From positions 48,135,924 through 48,199,923 of the forward strand of contig OX393581.1 of the NCBI GenBank assembly GCA_947652605.1: a stretch of 64,000 bases of DNA. The letters are read 5' to 3'. The notes under the pieces were generated by a model. The model searched no databases, was not told where the DNA came from, and saw only the letters and a list, made by a program, of their open reading frames with translations. Shown in pieces: positions 23,734 through 33,765 of this stretch (the first letter of the stretch is position 1; every line of letters starts with the position of its first letter). Origin of the DNA: Elmis aenea. Taxonomy: Eukaryota; Arthropoda; Insecta; Coleoptera; Elmidae. The position numbers were made by a program, and so were the translations under genes.

Positions 23734-24930
23734 CTACGCACCTATATAATTAACACCATTAAAATCAGTACCAAGTACGGAATCAATATCTTTTTTAATC
23801 GACTTACTTTTTAATTTACTTGTGATAAAATCTATAACAGTCTCGAAAAAATTGGGAAAGCCATCATATCCTACAACAAACGTTTCCATTTAATAAAAAT
23901 TGTCAAAGGACACCAAAATGTCAATTCTCACCTGGATATGCATTAACGTCAATAATACAATAGTTTCCTGTATAATTTTCAATAACAACATCGACTCCTA
24001 AAAAGTCCATTTCAAAAGCCGCCCTTAAAGTGGATGCTATTGTTTCCAACACGTCTGGATCTGGACTACTATGTGGTATTAATTGATCTTCCGGATCTAG
24101 CACCGATAAGCTACTTTGTGCACCTGCTTTAGATACCTCGCTACTATCAAAGTATATGGTATCCTGATCACATTCGTAAAAGTTTTTCAGTGAAGGCCTT
24201 TCAACAAAGTAATGCTGATCACCGACAATAAATATTTTATACAAAACAGCACCATGATTAATAAATGACTGTGCGACGCACGGGGGTTTACAATCTTCTA
24301 AATTCTTCTCGTTAAATATTATACGCATTTGGTGGGCCTTTTTCGATCCATGACCTAGGACCGGTTTGCACACGAATGGATATTGAACATTAGCTTTCCT
24401 TAAATGCTCTGCAGTTTTCTCAACATTACCCGAAGTTATTTCACAAAAGTTTGGTGTAAACACTTTATACTTATACAAATTGGTTGAGTGAATAATACTA
24501 TAGCATCTGTAACGATCTAACAATTGACGAACATTAGGAATTGGATCGATAACCAACACTTCGGGATGTGAAGATAAATATTTTTCAAACGAATTTATTA
24601 TATTTCCACTCTGCGATAAAACAGCACATTAAAAAAATATATTTACATTAAGTTACTAGCTTACCTTTGTGTCACCTTGATTTGCCAAAGCTATAATATC
24701 AGTTAACTTATGTAGTAAAACAGAGAATGGACCTTGAGATTCCAGACTCTTATCTAAGTCAAGCTAAAATGAATTAATTTCATGCCTTATGCAAGTAAAT
24801 AATGAGTGTACCTGCTTACTTTAAATATATCAAAACCTCTTTTTTTACAAACGTGCTCAAATTCACTCAATTTCATTTTCTGAAACTTTTTTTCTGACAT
24901 CCAACAGGCTATACGTTTATTTGAAAGCAT
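23734..24930 (-). CDS. ITPK1: Inositol-tetrakisphosphate 1-kinase (ITPK1), four exons
   Basis: Exons are 24930-24820, 24763-24665, 24610-23932 and 23870-23734. All junctions are GT/AG with matching phase, and introns are 56, 54 and 61 bp. The protein is 341 aa, within the family range. The enzyme phosphorylates inositol tris- and tetrakisphosphates in the cytosol, on the route to higher inositol phosphates. Visible features are the N-terminal 'KRIACWMSEKKFQKMK', the ATP-grasp lysine segment 'KPVLGHGSKKAHQM' (about 152-165), 'VAQSFINHGAVLYKIFIVGD', and the metal-binding 'IDVNAYPGYDGFP', whose codons span the last intron. The start ATG at 24930 is the first in frame and precedes the conserved N-terminus. 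It is transcribed divergently from SMG9. Nothing looks broken. Confidence 0.95.
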
Positions 24931-25397
24931 AATTTAAATGTTAACTAAACTTTATCACTTTACACACCGCGCGTTCATACAATAATGATCGAAACACGAC
25001 AGAACTATCATAACATAAACAAACGTCAAAAATTTAAATCACTTGAAGCTAGTCGCAACTACAATGCTGCAAAAAAATTATAGTCTCACCGCTTAAATAT
25101 AATAATCAAACTTTTTTAATATCTTAAAATTTGTTGAAAAAAACACTAATTTACTAATTTATACACACGATGTATATATTTTTGGTCATGATTTTTTAAT
25201 TCAAGCGCAAATTATTTAACAAAAAATTTCTTCTTTAAATATTTCGAACAAGAACTTGATCAGAATAGTATAGCTATAAGGTTTGTTTTGACATTTCACT
25301 AGAGTGAGATAACTATATAATATTTAACCTCAAAAATATGAAATAGTGAGGTGTTTTTGTACATTTAAATCGTTTTATAAATACATAAAAACTGTTA
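24931..25397. promoter_or_regulatory. Divergent promoter region between ITPK1 and SMG9
   Basis: The 467 bp between the two start codons must hold both 5' UTRs and promoters. A TATATAA lies at 25314-25320, about 78 bp upstream of the SMG9 ATG, and could be its TATA box. I see no repeat element in this interval, unlike almost every other gap in the window. Shared regulation is inferred from the layout only. Confidence 0.6.
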
Positions 25398-28300
25398 ATG
25401 ATGTCAGATTACGACAGAAATAAATTTTATGGAAAGAAAAAGTATCCACCCTCAAGAGTAAGTGCTTTTAGGTTTATTAATCATAATTGTAAAAAGTTAA
25501 TTTTTGGTTATTAGGAATCCAGCACATTCGGTAGTAGATTCTTTAACAGCAAAAGTGCGTTTAAAACAGAAAGAGATATTACAAAGGAATTCGATAAGGC
25601 AGAAAAATCAAAAAGTGTAAAACAACCTACTATTTTAATCAAAACGAGAGATCATACCGAAGATCGATCCATTTCTCCTAAACCTAAACCAACAACACGA
25701 GAAAGTGAAGCGTCTAATCCAATAAGTATCGCAACATCATCCACACTTGAATGTAGGTTTGTATACAATATTACCTGCAACAATTGAAACTTGCAATATT
25801 TTAATTTAGCTTCTTCGACACCATGCGTAAAAGAAATGACAAGATGTACAAAGTTACTAGACGAAGGAGTTATTTATTCAGAAAACATTCAAGATTATCT
25901 ACAAGAGAATAACGATTTTCTGGTTATTGGAGTTGTAGGAACCCAAGGCGTTGGAAAATCTACAATTATGAATCTTCTTGCCAACAACCAAGTTACGGAA
26001 CAGTTAAAAAAGGCACTTTTTGAAGTATCGACATGTAAAGAAAATGCCTTGGATAGCATAAAAATACTTTCAGAAAATCTTAACAGTATGAAAGTTTGTG
26101 ATAATGAAACCCAACAAAATGGTGTTATTTTTAAACAACAAACTTTATCGAATGTTGAAACAAATTCTAATGCTGGCTGCGGTATTGATTATTTTATTAC
26201 AGGGAACCGAGTAAGTACATTTGTCATATTTCTGTGTTATTATTTCACTACTTTTCGATTTTTATTTCAGATAATGTTCTTAGACTGTCAGCCGTTTACA
26301 TCGGTATCAGTTTTGGACGACCTAATTCACAGCGAAAATAAAAGATCAAACGTCGTTAGTGAATATCTGCCTTTAGAAAATAGCGGAGAAATACATGGCT
26401 TACAACTCACAACATTTTTAATGTCCGTTTGTCACGTTTTGATACTTGTTCAAGACTGGTTCTTCGATAGTAACATAATTAGGTGAGTTTAATCATTAAA
26501 TTTTGTTTGTTATTAAAGATTAATTAAAATTCATTTCTTTTAAACAGGTTTATGCAGTCTGCTGAGATGTTAAAACCGACAATGTCCAATCCGGAAGATG
26601 AAATGATTGATCATTTTCCACATTTAGTATTGGTTCACAACAAAGCAGAAATGGAAGATTTTTCTCCAAAAAAATTCAAAATAATGCAACAGGTACCAAA
26701 TAGTCCCAATTTAATGGGATTACATGGGTATACCACATTGTACAGGGTGGACCAAATTCAAATGTTTTATGGGGTATCTCGGTTACCATAATAGATAGCG
26801 AAAATCTGATTTCGGTCTCTTGGGCTATTTTTTTGAGAAAATAACGCCTATGCAATCAGATTTTTTCTATCGGATTCCATTTTGGCACTACAGACGAAAA
26901 ATGAAATTTCATCATTTTTGAAAATTTACCATAACTTCTTTATTTATTAAATTAGAACAAAATGTTATATAGGTTTTTTATACAGATTTTTATGCCTAAT
27001 TGAAAAACAAAAGTAATTTTTTCTTAGCCACCTTGACTTCCGAGATATGGAGTAAGCTTTCATTTTTTTTAAATGGAAACCCTAGTTGGCCATGACTTAA
27101 TGTGAAAGAGTATCTTTTTAGCTTTTCAAAAATATATAGTTTTATATATTTGTTGCAAAAAATAGCCAAGATATGGCCAATTTTGTAAAAATTCCATCAT
27201 CAAAGTTTGCCATGATTTTGTAAACAAGTGATGTTTGCAATTATTAAACAACTAAACGTCATTTCGAAGTAAATGCTGCAACTAAAGCAAATCCGTGTAT
27301 TATTTTGTATTTTATAACTGTTTATTGTAGTATTGTGAATCCAGCTAAATTTGAATTCATTGAAAAGTTTAATATGTTAAAATAATACTTTGTAAGTGAT
27401 AAAAACGTAGCGGCTGTTGCAGAATTTACTTGGCCATGACATTTAGTTGTTTAATAATTGCAAACATCACTTGTTTACAAAATCATGGCAAACTTTGATG
27501 ATGGAATTTTTACAAAATTGGCCATATCTTGGCTATTTTTTGCAACAAATATATAAAACTATATATTTTTGAAAAGCTAAAAAAATACTCTTTCACATAA
27601 AGTCATGGCCAACTAGGGTTTCCCTTTACAAAAATACAAGTTTACTCCATATCTCGAAAGTCAAGGTAGCTAAGAAAAAATTACGTTTGTTTTTAAATTA
27701 AGCATAATATTCCGTATAAAAAACTTAAATAACATTTTGTTCTAATTTAATAAATAAAGAAGTTACAGAAAATTTTCAAAAAAGATGAAATTTCATTTTT
27801 CGTATGTAGTGCCAAAATGGAATCTGATAGAAAAAATCTGATTGCATAGGCGTAATTTTTCAAAAAAATAGCCCAAGATACCAAAGTCAGATTTTCGGTA
27901 TCTATTACGGTAACCGAGACCCCGTAAAACATTCGAATTTGGTCCACCCTGTACAACAGATTTAAAAAAAGGCACATTTATGGTACTTTTTTTTATCTTA
28001 ACTAACAAGCAAAATACCCTTGTAATTCCATCAAATTTGGAACACCCCATACTGCATCCGTTATTAATACCCGGCGATCATTACCAATTAATTTAATTTT
28101 AATTGAAGATGTACCGTTCGATGTTCAACAAAACAAAAATGCACATCGAATCAGGAATTGGCCTAGGATCGGGCAAAATATCAAATAGTTTGTGCCCAGA
28201 AAACTGTGGGGACCCATTGAATTTATTTCTCATCCCTGAGTACGACGATAAAGGTAAATTAATTAATTTTTAAACAATCCAGTTCATTAAGCAATTTTTT

Positions 28301-28506
28301 TCCGACTTGCAGAATCGTTATTCAAAGGTCACCCACCTCTAGAAGATCTAGTAAAACGACTTAGATCGAACATCTTAGGCGCCACAAAATATCCATTAAC
28401 GCATGTGCAGTTAAACGAAAAAAACTGGTTAATTTATTGTTCCAAAGTGTGGGATCATGTTAGAAAAAGTAATTTCTTTGTTGAGTACACGAAACTTATG
28501 CCCTAA
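25398..28506 (+). CDS. SMG9: SMG9, nonsense-mediated mRNA decay factor, seven exons
   Basis: Exons are 25398-25457, 25515-25752, 25810-26210, 26271-26482, 26548-26692, 28109-28253 and 28313-28506. They total 1395 bp (464 aa), with all phases consistent. SMG9 partners SMG8 in regulating the SMG1 kinase that phosphorylates UPF1 during mRNA surveillance. The protein has a short basic, low-complexity N-terminus, a P-loop GTQGVGKS at residues 143-150, 'MFLDCQPFTSVSVLDDLI', 'LQLTTFLMSVCHVLILVQDWFFD', and the C-terminal 'LNEKNWLIYCSKVWDHVRKS' typical of the family. Five introns are 57-65 bp; intron 5 is 1416 bp because a 1.2-kb palindromic element sits in it, and its acceptor (TTAATTGAAG) lacks a good pyrimidine tract. 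AATAAA lies at 28555-28560. The start is the first ATG of a tandem pair. Confidence 0.95.
26741..27953. mobile_element. TACAGGGTGG fold-back inside SMG9 intron 5
   Basis: Arms of about 500 bp (26741-27259 and 27440-27953) are near-perfect inverted copies around a loop of about 180 bp. Examples are TTGCCATGATTTTGTAAACA at 27210 and its complement at about 27470-27489. Ends are TACAGGGTGGACC and GGTCCACCCTGTA, and the symmetry extends 3 bp further (TTG/CAA). ATCTCG starts 35 bp from the left terminus. The ORFs at 27747-28050 are shadows of the right arm. Confidence 0.9.
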
Positions 28507-28560
28507 TACTAAATAATAATTGAGATAATTGTGTATTTTAGTTATATAAGTGTAAATAAA

Positions 28561-29257
28561 TGAATGTTAAAAAAAATGCAACGCAGTTGTTTTTCTTCAT
28601 CATGGCCAACTTCATTGATAAGAAGCTGAGCATAATAAGAATTAAGTTAGCCATGTACATTTTAAGATTAAGTTCAACAAAAGCAAATAACATGGTTTCG
28701 AAGAAATAAACCTTGAACTTCATGAAGTGCATGGTTAAGTAATAAATTAAAATCGGTAACCAAAATCGTTTATTAACAACTACCAAACAAAAAATTAATA
28801 AAAGCCTAAAATTGAAACATTATTTTACAGTAAAGATTTTAAAAAATTGAAGCAGTAACAAATTAATTTATATTTCTCTAAACTACCCATTAAACTTATA
28901 GAACTACAAATTTAAGATACCCCGACAAATCTAACAGCAAAATGTGCTGAAACAATTTTTAATAATTCGTCAACATTATATTTCAGCATGTAAATTAAAA
29001 ACAACATAAAAATTGTTATAACAGTTATAAATAAGTAACATGCATATATTTTTTCACATACTGAAAAAGTTGTTTGCTCTTATTTGCTTCTTAATGTAGA
29101 TTTTAATAACTGTAATAAAGCAATTAACAAATAATTATATTTTATTAACTTAACAACACATTTTAATAATTTAATTTTTTAAAGGACAAAATACTTTTTT
29201 GAAGATTTATTTATAGTGTTTTTTAATATTTTCATGATTCACAGTTATTTGCATATA
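28561..29257. other. AT-rich intergenic DNA between convergent genes
   Basis: No gene is seen. ORF 28538-28786 on the minus strand overlaps the SMG9 3' end and has no recognisable content. Confidence 0.4.
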
Positions 29258-29342
29258 CAGGGTGTCCAAGTAACAACTCCCCACCCCTGCAAAAATTAGT
29301 AACTTACTGGGCTGGGGAGTTCTTACTGACATACCCTGTATA
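29257..29342. repeat. Minimal 86-bp TACAGGGTGT hairpin MITE
   Basis: TATACAGGGTGTCCAAGTAA at the left pairs with TACCCTGTATA at the right, and AACTCCCCA with TGGGGAGTT inside. The hairpin has a loop of about 25 bp. It is the shortest member of the TACAGGG fold-back class here and lacks the ATCTCG block. Confidence 0.75.
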
Positions 29343-29952
29343 TTTGGATTAAATGTATAGATAATTAAATCTTATTAACTTAACAACTTGTCACAGCTAA
29401 TCGTTCAATTTTATTTTTCCATGGGGCTAAAAATTTTATTTAAAACTGAAAACTGTTAGTATTTAGAAGATTTAAATGTAGCTTTCCTTGATATGTTTTT
29501 GATAAACAGTTGTTTATTTAAAGTTGTTAAATTTAAAAAATGAACCCTTTTAAAGGTAGTAATTTTTTATTGAAACCGCGTTGGTTGAATACTATCCATA
29601 AGAAATAAACAAATTTAAGAGCCAATATAAAGAAATAAGAGTAGCAAAAAAATCAATATTTTTAACATCTTCAGGCAATGTTTAAAAAAAAATTATTTTA
29701 TTGAATGTTTAGTTGAATGTGTGTGTATGTTTGAAAAACTAAACATGTAAATGTTTTTACTGTCCGCTAAATAAAATTGTAGGTAATATTATATTTAATG
29801 CTGTATCATTAGTTACATGAAAGAATTTTATGAGGAAGATTTGTGTAGTTATTAATGATTTATGATATTATTTTGGCAGTTTTAAGTAGAATTTTGATAA
29901 TATTAACGAGACTTATCCATAAAGTTCTTAACGGTATAAAACCTAGCGCAAT
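29343..29952. other. AT-rich intergenic DNA; 3' flank of the next gene
   Basis: No gene or bounded repeat is seen. It contains the 3' UTR of the minus-strand gene ending at 29953. Confidence 0.4.
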
Positions 29953-31497
29953 TCATTTATATACAGTAGAGAGTAAAGTTCGTTTTCGGGCCTGAATCGG
30001 TTTGTATGAATGTTGATAAACTGTAGCCAGGCGCCAATGATCCGGATAATCTTGCCTTTTAAAATTCTGTAAAGAGAAAGGAGGAGCTAAACTATTAATA
30101 GAGTAAGTCTTTTCCATGTATGGATGTTTCTGTTTAGGTATTTGTATGTGTTTAGCACACTTTATTCTGATAAATTTTGTACTTACTTTAGTCTGCGGGA
30201 CGCCAGCTTTAAATGCCATTTTATATTCAGACTTAGGCCTGGTGTCTTTAATTTTTAGATTCTTCATTTCGCACGCTACGCATAAACGAGAATTTGGAAG
30301 CTTTTGAGTTCTTTGCTTGAAGCACTCGTGGCTACAATATTTGTACAAAATGCCATGTTCCGTAAGATTGGGTGAACTTTGGTACAGTTTCTTCAAACCT
30401 AAACCGGAATCAACGGAATTAGAATGTATCGCATGTTTTGATTCCGGTTTATCGGTTTTTAAATCCGTGTTCTTGTGTAAGTCGTAAGCGCTTTGTGCAC
30501 GTTTGTGTAACGAACATTTGCTCGTTGCATCGGAGCCGGTACTCTCCGGTTTGGGTTCGTTGAGAAAAGCCGTTTTAGGCCTTTTCGACGTCGTTTTTTC
30601 GGAAAGCTGAGGTGAACCACAGTGCAGTCCGTCACACTTTATTTCGCTTTCTATCATGGAAGGTTTTCTTGACGACTCTTTTGGCACTTCCGCAGTAGGA
30701 GAATGAATCAGGGAAAAAACCGCGGGGGCCATCGAGCCGTTCGAACCATCGATGTGAGTCGTCCGTTTGGGTTCGTAGGATGGATCGGTCGGTCGCAGGT
30801 CCCAGCACAACGCCAATTGCATGGGAGTCACGATCTCCTGTTTGATGAATCTCCATTTCTTATCAAAACTGCTCACACTGCTCGGCCGATCGTTCGCTGA
30901 ATCTTTGATCTTATTGCTTATGCTCGTTTTCGGCCTGAACACCCTAAGTTTCGTGCATCTTGTCGGACCGTATCCAGCGTACGCTTTCCAAGCTACCCCA
31001 GACGCAAAGTAACCATCTTTAAGAGCCAATCCCGGTTCTGGGTGCCCCTCTATTTGCATTTTTCTATACATGGCATCTGTTACGGTGTCCGGGAGAGGCT
31101 GATGCTCCAAGTTTTCCTTGTGTAATTTTTTCGCTAAATCGAAATTTTTTATAGCTGCTAACACGGGTGGCAATGTTTTATCCTTTTTTTTGCTTCTCGG
31201 CCTACAACAGTGGAATTCTTCCGCTAACATTTTTTGATGCTCCTCGTACATTTCTTCGGCGGCTTTTTTCGTGTCTACTTCTTCGTTGTCTTCGATAACG
31301 CGAGTAAAATCTTCTCTGATTTTCGGAAACCGTTTGGGGCAATCATCGTCGTCGTTGTTTTGAGCTTTTAATGCGTTCTCCACCAATAAGTCGTAAGAAG
31401 GATGCCTATGGACAGGATCAGTGAAATCTCCAGGAATGTAAGGTGCTAATGCTGCCTCACGACCACCTTCTGTCTTATAATCGAGTTGTTTATTCAC
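29953..31497 (-). CDS. Unrecognised conserved-looking protein, 3' exon(s) of a minus-strand gene
   Basis: A 1.5-kb frame has balanced codon use and clear amino-acid bias. It starts only at GTG, directly after an in-frame TAA, so the true N-terminus is probably on an upstream exon joined at about AAAAG|GTGAATAAAC (31497). The likely final intron is 30186-30067 (120 bp): donor AAA|GTAAGT and acceptor CTCTTTACAG are both strong and phase-0, and the intron happens to be open. Splicing would give about 474 aa instead of 514. The N-terminal part has 'DPVHRHPSYDLLVENALK' and 'GYFASGVAWKAYAGYGPT'; the middle is Ser/Lys-rich and probably disordered; a 'YCSHECFKQ...LCVACEM' Cys cluster precedes a C-terminal 'YQHSYKPIQARKRTL'. 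I recognise no named domain. Tyr-rich tail motifs and the neighbouring Flattop gene hint at an axonemal role, but this is weak inference. Confidence 0.75.
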   Translation of the reverse strand: MNKQLDYKTEGGREAALAPYIPGDFTDPVHRHPSYDLLVENALKAQNNDDDDCPKRFPKIREDFTRVIEDNEEVDTKKAAEEMYEEHQKMLAEEFHCCRPRSKKKDKTLPPVLAAIKNFDLAKKLHKENLEHQPLPDTVTDAMYRKMQIEGHPEPGLALKDGYFASGVAWKAYAGYGPTRCTKLRVFRPKTSISNKIKDSANDRPSSVSSFDKKWRFIKQEIVTPMQLALCWDLRPTDPSYEPKRTTHIDGSNGSMAPAVFSLIHSPTAEVPKESSRKPSMIESEIKCDGLHCGSPQLSEKTTSKRPKTAFLNEPKPESTGSDATSKCSLHKRAQSAYDLHKNTDLKTDKPESKHAIHSNSVDSGLGLKKLYQSSPNLTEHGILYKYCSHECFKQRTQKLPNSRLCVACEMKNLKIKDTRPKSEYKMAFKAGVPQTKVSTKFIRIKCAKHIQIPKQKHPYMEKTYSINSLAPPFSLQNFKRQDYPDHWRLATVYQHSYKPIQARKRTLLSTVYK

Positions 31498-31724
31498 CTT
31501 TTAATACGGACATAAATAAAAATATTAGTTGGGACGGCTTGTTTTTAATATTATCAGATGCGGCAAAAGTAAGGGGGTGTATTTTGAACATGGCACTTGA
31601 AATTGTAAACATGAGCGATTTTATTTCATTAACACCAACCCCAATTATAGTGAATCCAGTTCTTGTATGGATTTTTCAATTTTTTTATTTGTTATTATCG
31701 ATTGTTTTTTTATTTATATTGAAA
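31498..31724. other. Upstream flank of the unrecognised gene
   Basis: A missing first exon for the minus-strand gene should lie here or beyond the next fold-back. I could not identify it. Confidence 0.35.
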
Positions 31725-32689
31725 ACAGGGTGTCCTAGTTATCGTGAACAGCATGGGGATGTCGTAAACGGTAAGAGATACATAGATGGTAAAATGATCT
31801 TTGATTTAATAGCAACTATTCTGTGAAAAATTCTAGAAAAAAATTAATGGTTTTTCTTCTATTCATAAAAAACAAAAAAATGACGTTTTCGATTTTTGTT
31901 TGTAGCTTGCTAACTTGAAATTACACTCAAAATATTTTTTGACATCAGGGCAGTTTTTTGTGTAGATTTGAAATTTGTTATAAATTTTATCCATCTTCAT
32001 TTGTTTTTGTTATTTTAACATAAACTTTCTTAATTATATATATATATATAATAGTTGGCTCTGACACTATTATTTTTTTCTTGTTTCATTAATGTATGGG
32101 ATGTTCGGTTTATCTTTAAAAATAAGTAAGTTATTACAATATTATTGTATTTATTAATTTAATCAAAGTGACCATTGAAATTTTTTTGTTTTATTATGTA
32201 CAGTACTTTATTTGTATTTTTGTTTTTTTTCAATGGCCATTTTAATTGAACTAATAAATACAATAATATTGTTTAACTTACTTATTTTTAAAGATGAAAT
32301 TAACAACCCATCCATCAATGAAACAAGAAAAAAGTTATCTTTCCAAAAGTATCACAGGCAACTACGGCCTGTATTTAAAATAAGAAAGTTGATATAAAAA
32401 TAACAAAAACAAATGAAGATAGATAAAATTTATTAACAATTTTCAAATCTACACAAAAAAGTGTCTTTATAATGTCAAAAACTATTTTGAGTATGATTTC
32501 AAATAAGCAAGTTAAAAGCAAAAATCGAAAATGTAATTCTTTTGTTTTTTATCAATAGCGCAATAGCGGAAAACATTAATTTTTTTAGAGATTTTCCTTC
32601 ATATAATCATTTTGACTAATTTAACCAACTTTGTATCTCTTACAGTTTATGAGATCCCCATGCTGTTCACGATAACTGGGACATCCTGT
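31725..32689. mobile_element. ACAGGGTGTCC fold-back, about 965 bp
   Basis: The ends are ACAGGGTGTCCTAGTTATCGTGAAC and an inverse TTCACGATAACTGGGACATCCTGT. Long arms are visible (for example GAACAGCATGGGGAT near the left end against its complement near the right), with the centre near 32200. A (TA)n run lies at about 32035-32052. The sequence is close kin to the element at 38194-38980. ATGTCG (left) and ATCTCA (right) start 35 bp from each terminus. Confidence 0.88.
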
Positions 32690-32943
32690 TTACTTAAAAG
32701 GGTATTGCTTTTGCTGCACCCTATACTTATTAATCATTATTTAAAGCCCACTATAAGCTAAAAATATAAATAAAAAGCTCAAGCAAGATTGCATTTGTTT
32801 ATTTTATACAAAACCAAAGTAATAATACAATAAAATAGTATAATGTGTAAAGCAACATTTCAATTAAAAATCAAAACAACTTTAAATAAAGCGCGAGAAG
32901 CTTGGTTTCACTACAAATAAAATTGCAAAATAAATAAATCAAT

Positions 32944-33465
32944 TTACATGTCGTGGATGGGGCAGAGGGGTTTCTAAAAATTAAAAAAGTGCAATTTTCA
33001 GTCAAAAATGGTTTAAAATATACCTCTGGCGATGGTAGTTCTTCTTCCTCAACTTCAACATTCTGTTCTTGAACTTCCTGAGGAGCGTCATCAATTTTTT
33101 TGGATACGGTATCTTGTGCTTTTAATGGTTTATTAGTATATCTTTTACAATGTCGTTCCCATGCTGCTATTTTATTCGCAGGCGGGGCAGTGAATTCGTT
33201 CGCTTAAATGAAAAACGAATTGCAGTGTTGTATACAAAATACAACGATCCGTAGTACCTAGTTGTCGAGTTATTTTTTTGGGAAGATGCCATGTACCAAC
33301 AAAGTTACCCCACGGACTTGCTGTTGGTCGTGGGACTCCAGGGAGGAGGTGACCTCGATCGTTTGATATTATGCGTGTACGGCCTTTGTTAAGGCACGGA
33401 TGTTCCGGGTACCACTTCGGAACTTCCCAATTTCGTAATCTAGTTGATTTATATTCGTCATCAAA
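32944..33465 (-). CDS. CFAP126: Flattop (CFAP126) homologue, three 3' exons; first exon not found
   Basis: Exons are 33465-33258, 33202-33024 and 32973-32944, with GT/AG junctions in phase and introns of 55 and 50 bp. The stop is TAA at 32944-32946. The core 'NDRGHLLPGVPRPTASPWGNFVGTWHLPKKI' segment is the signature of Flattop, a ciliary protein needed for basal-body positioning and found inside axonemal doublet microtubules. The preceding 'FDDEYKSTRLRNWEVP' also fits the family. The acid-rich tail (VEVEEEELPSPE) and last exon KPLCPIHDM are variable. An upstream exon encoding the initiator Met is required, because the frame enters through an acceptor (AATTTTAG); I could not locate it. A 1.35-kb palindrome begins about 300 bp upstream, so the first intron is probably enlarged by transposons, or the exon has been lost. 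Confidence 0.88.
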
Positions 33466-33689
33466 CTAAAATTATCAGGTTTCAACAAAAGTCTATAAAG
33501 AATCCGCTCTCGAGTTCAATATTCAATACTACACAAATTTCCGATGTCTATAAATTAAGAAAATAACTCAAAAAATTTACAATTAATTTTTGCTGTTTCT
33601 TAATAACCCCTGAAGACTATCTTTCCAGATTTAAATTCAGCACCAAATTAGGCAATTTTGTTCAAATCGAACTGTTTGAGTAGCTCTTA

Positions 33690-33750
33690 GGATAAGTGAG
33701 ATACTTATGGGCCCTTATTTGGGACACCCTGTATTATAAAAATTAGTATC
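33690..33750. repeat. Solo TACAGGGTGTCCC right arm
   Basis: GTAGCTCTTAGGATAAGTGAGATAC followed by TTTGGGACACCCTGTA is a decayed right arm of the same family as 50761-51158. Confidence 0.6.
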
Positions 33751-33765
33751 GAGTTTTAAATTTAT

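Noticed and set aside
25791..26486. 231-aa ORF starting at 25791 as the SMG9 start
   Set aside because: The start is a TTG inside an intron, and two upstream exons join in phase from an ATG at 25398.
30116..31012. Plus-strand ORFs opposite the unrecognised gene
   Set aside because: Antisense shadows of the longer minus-strand coding frame.
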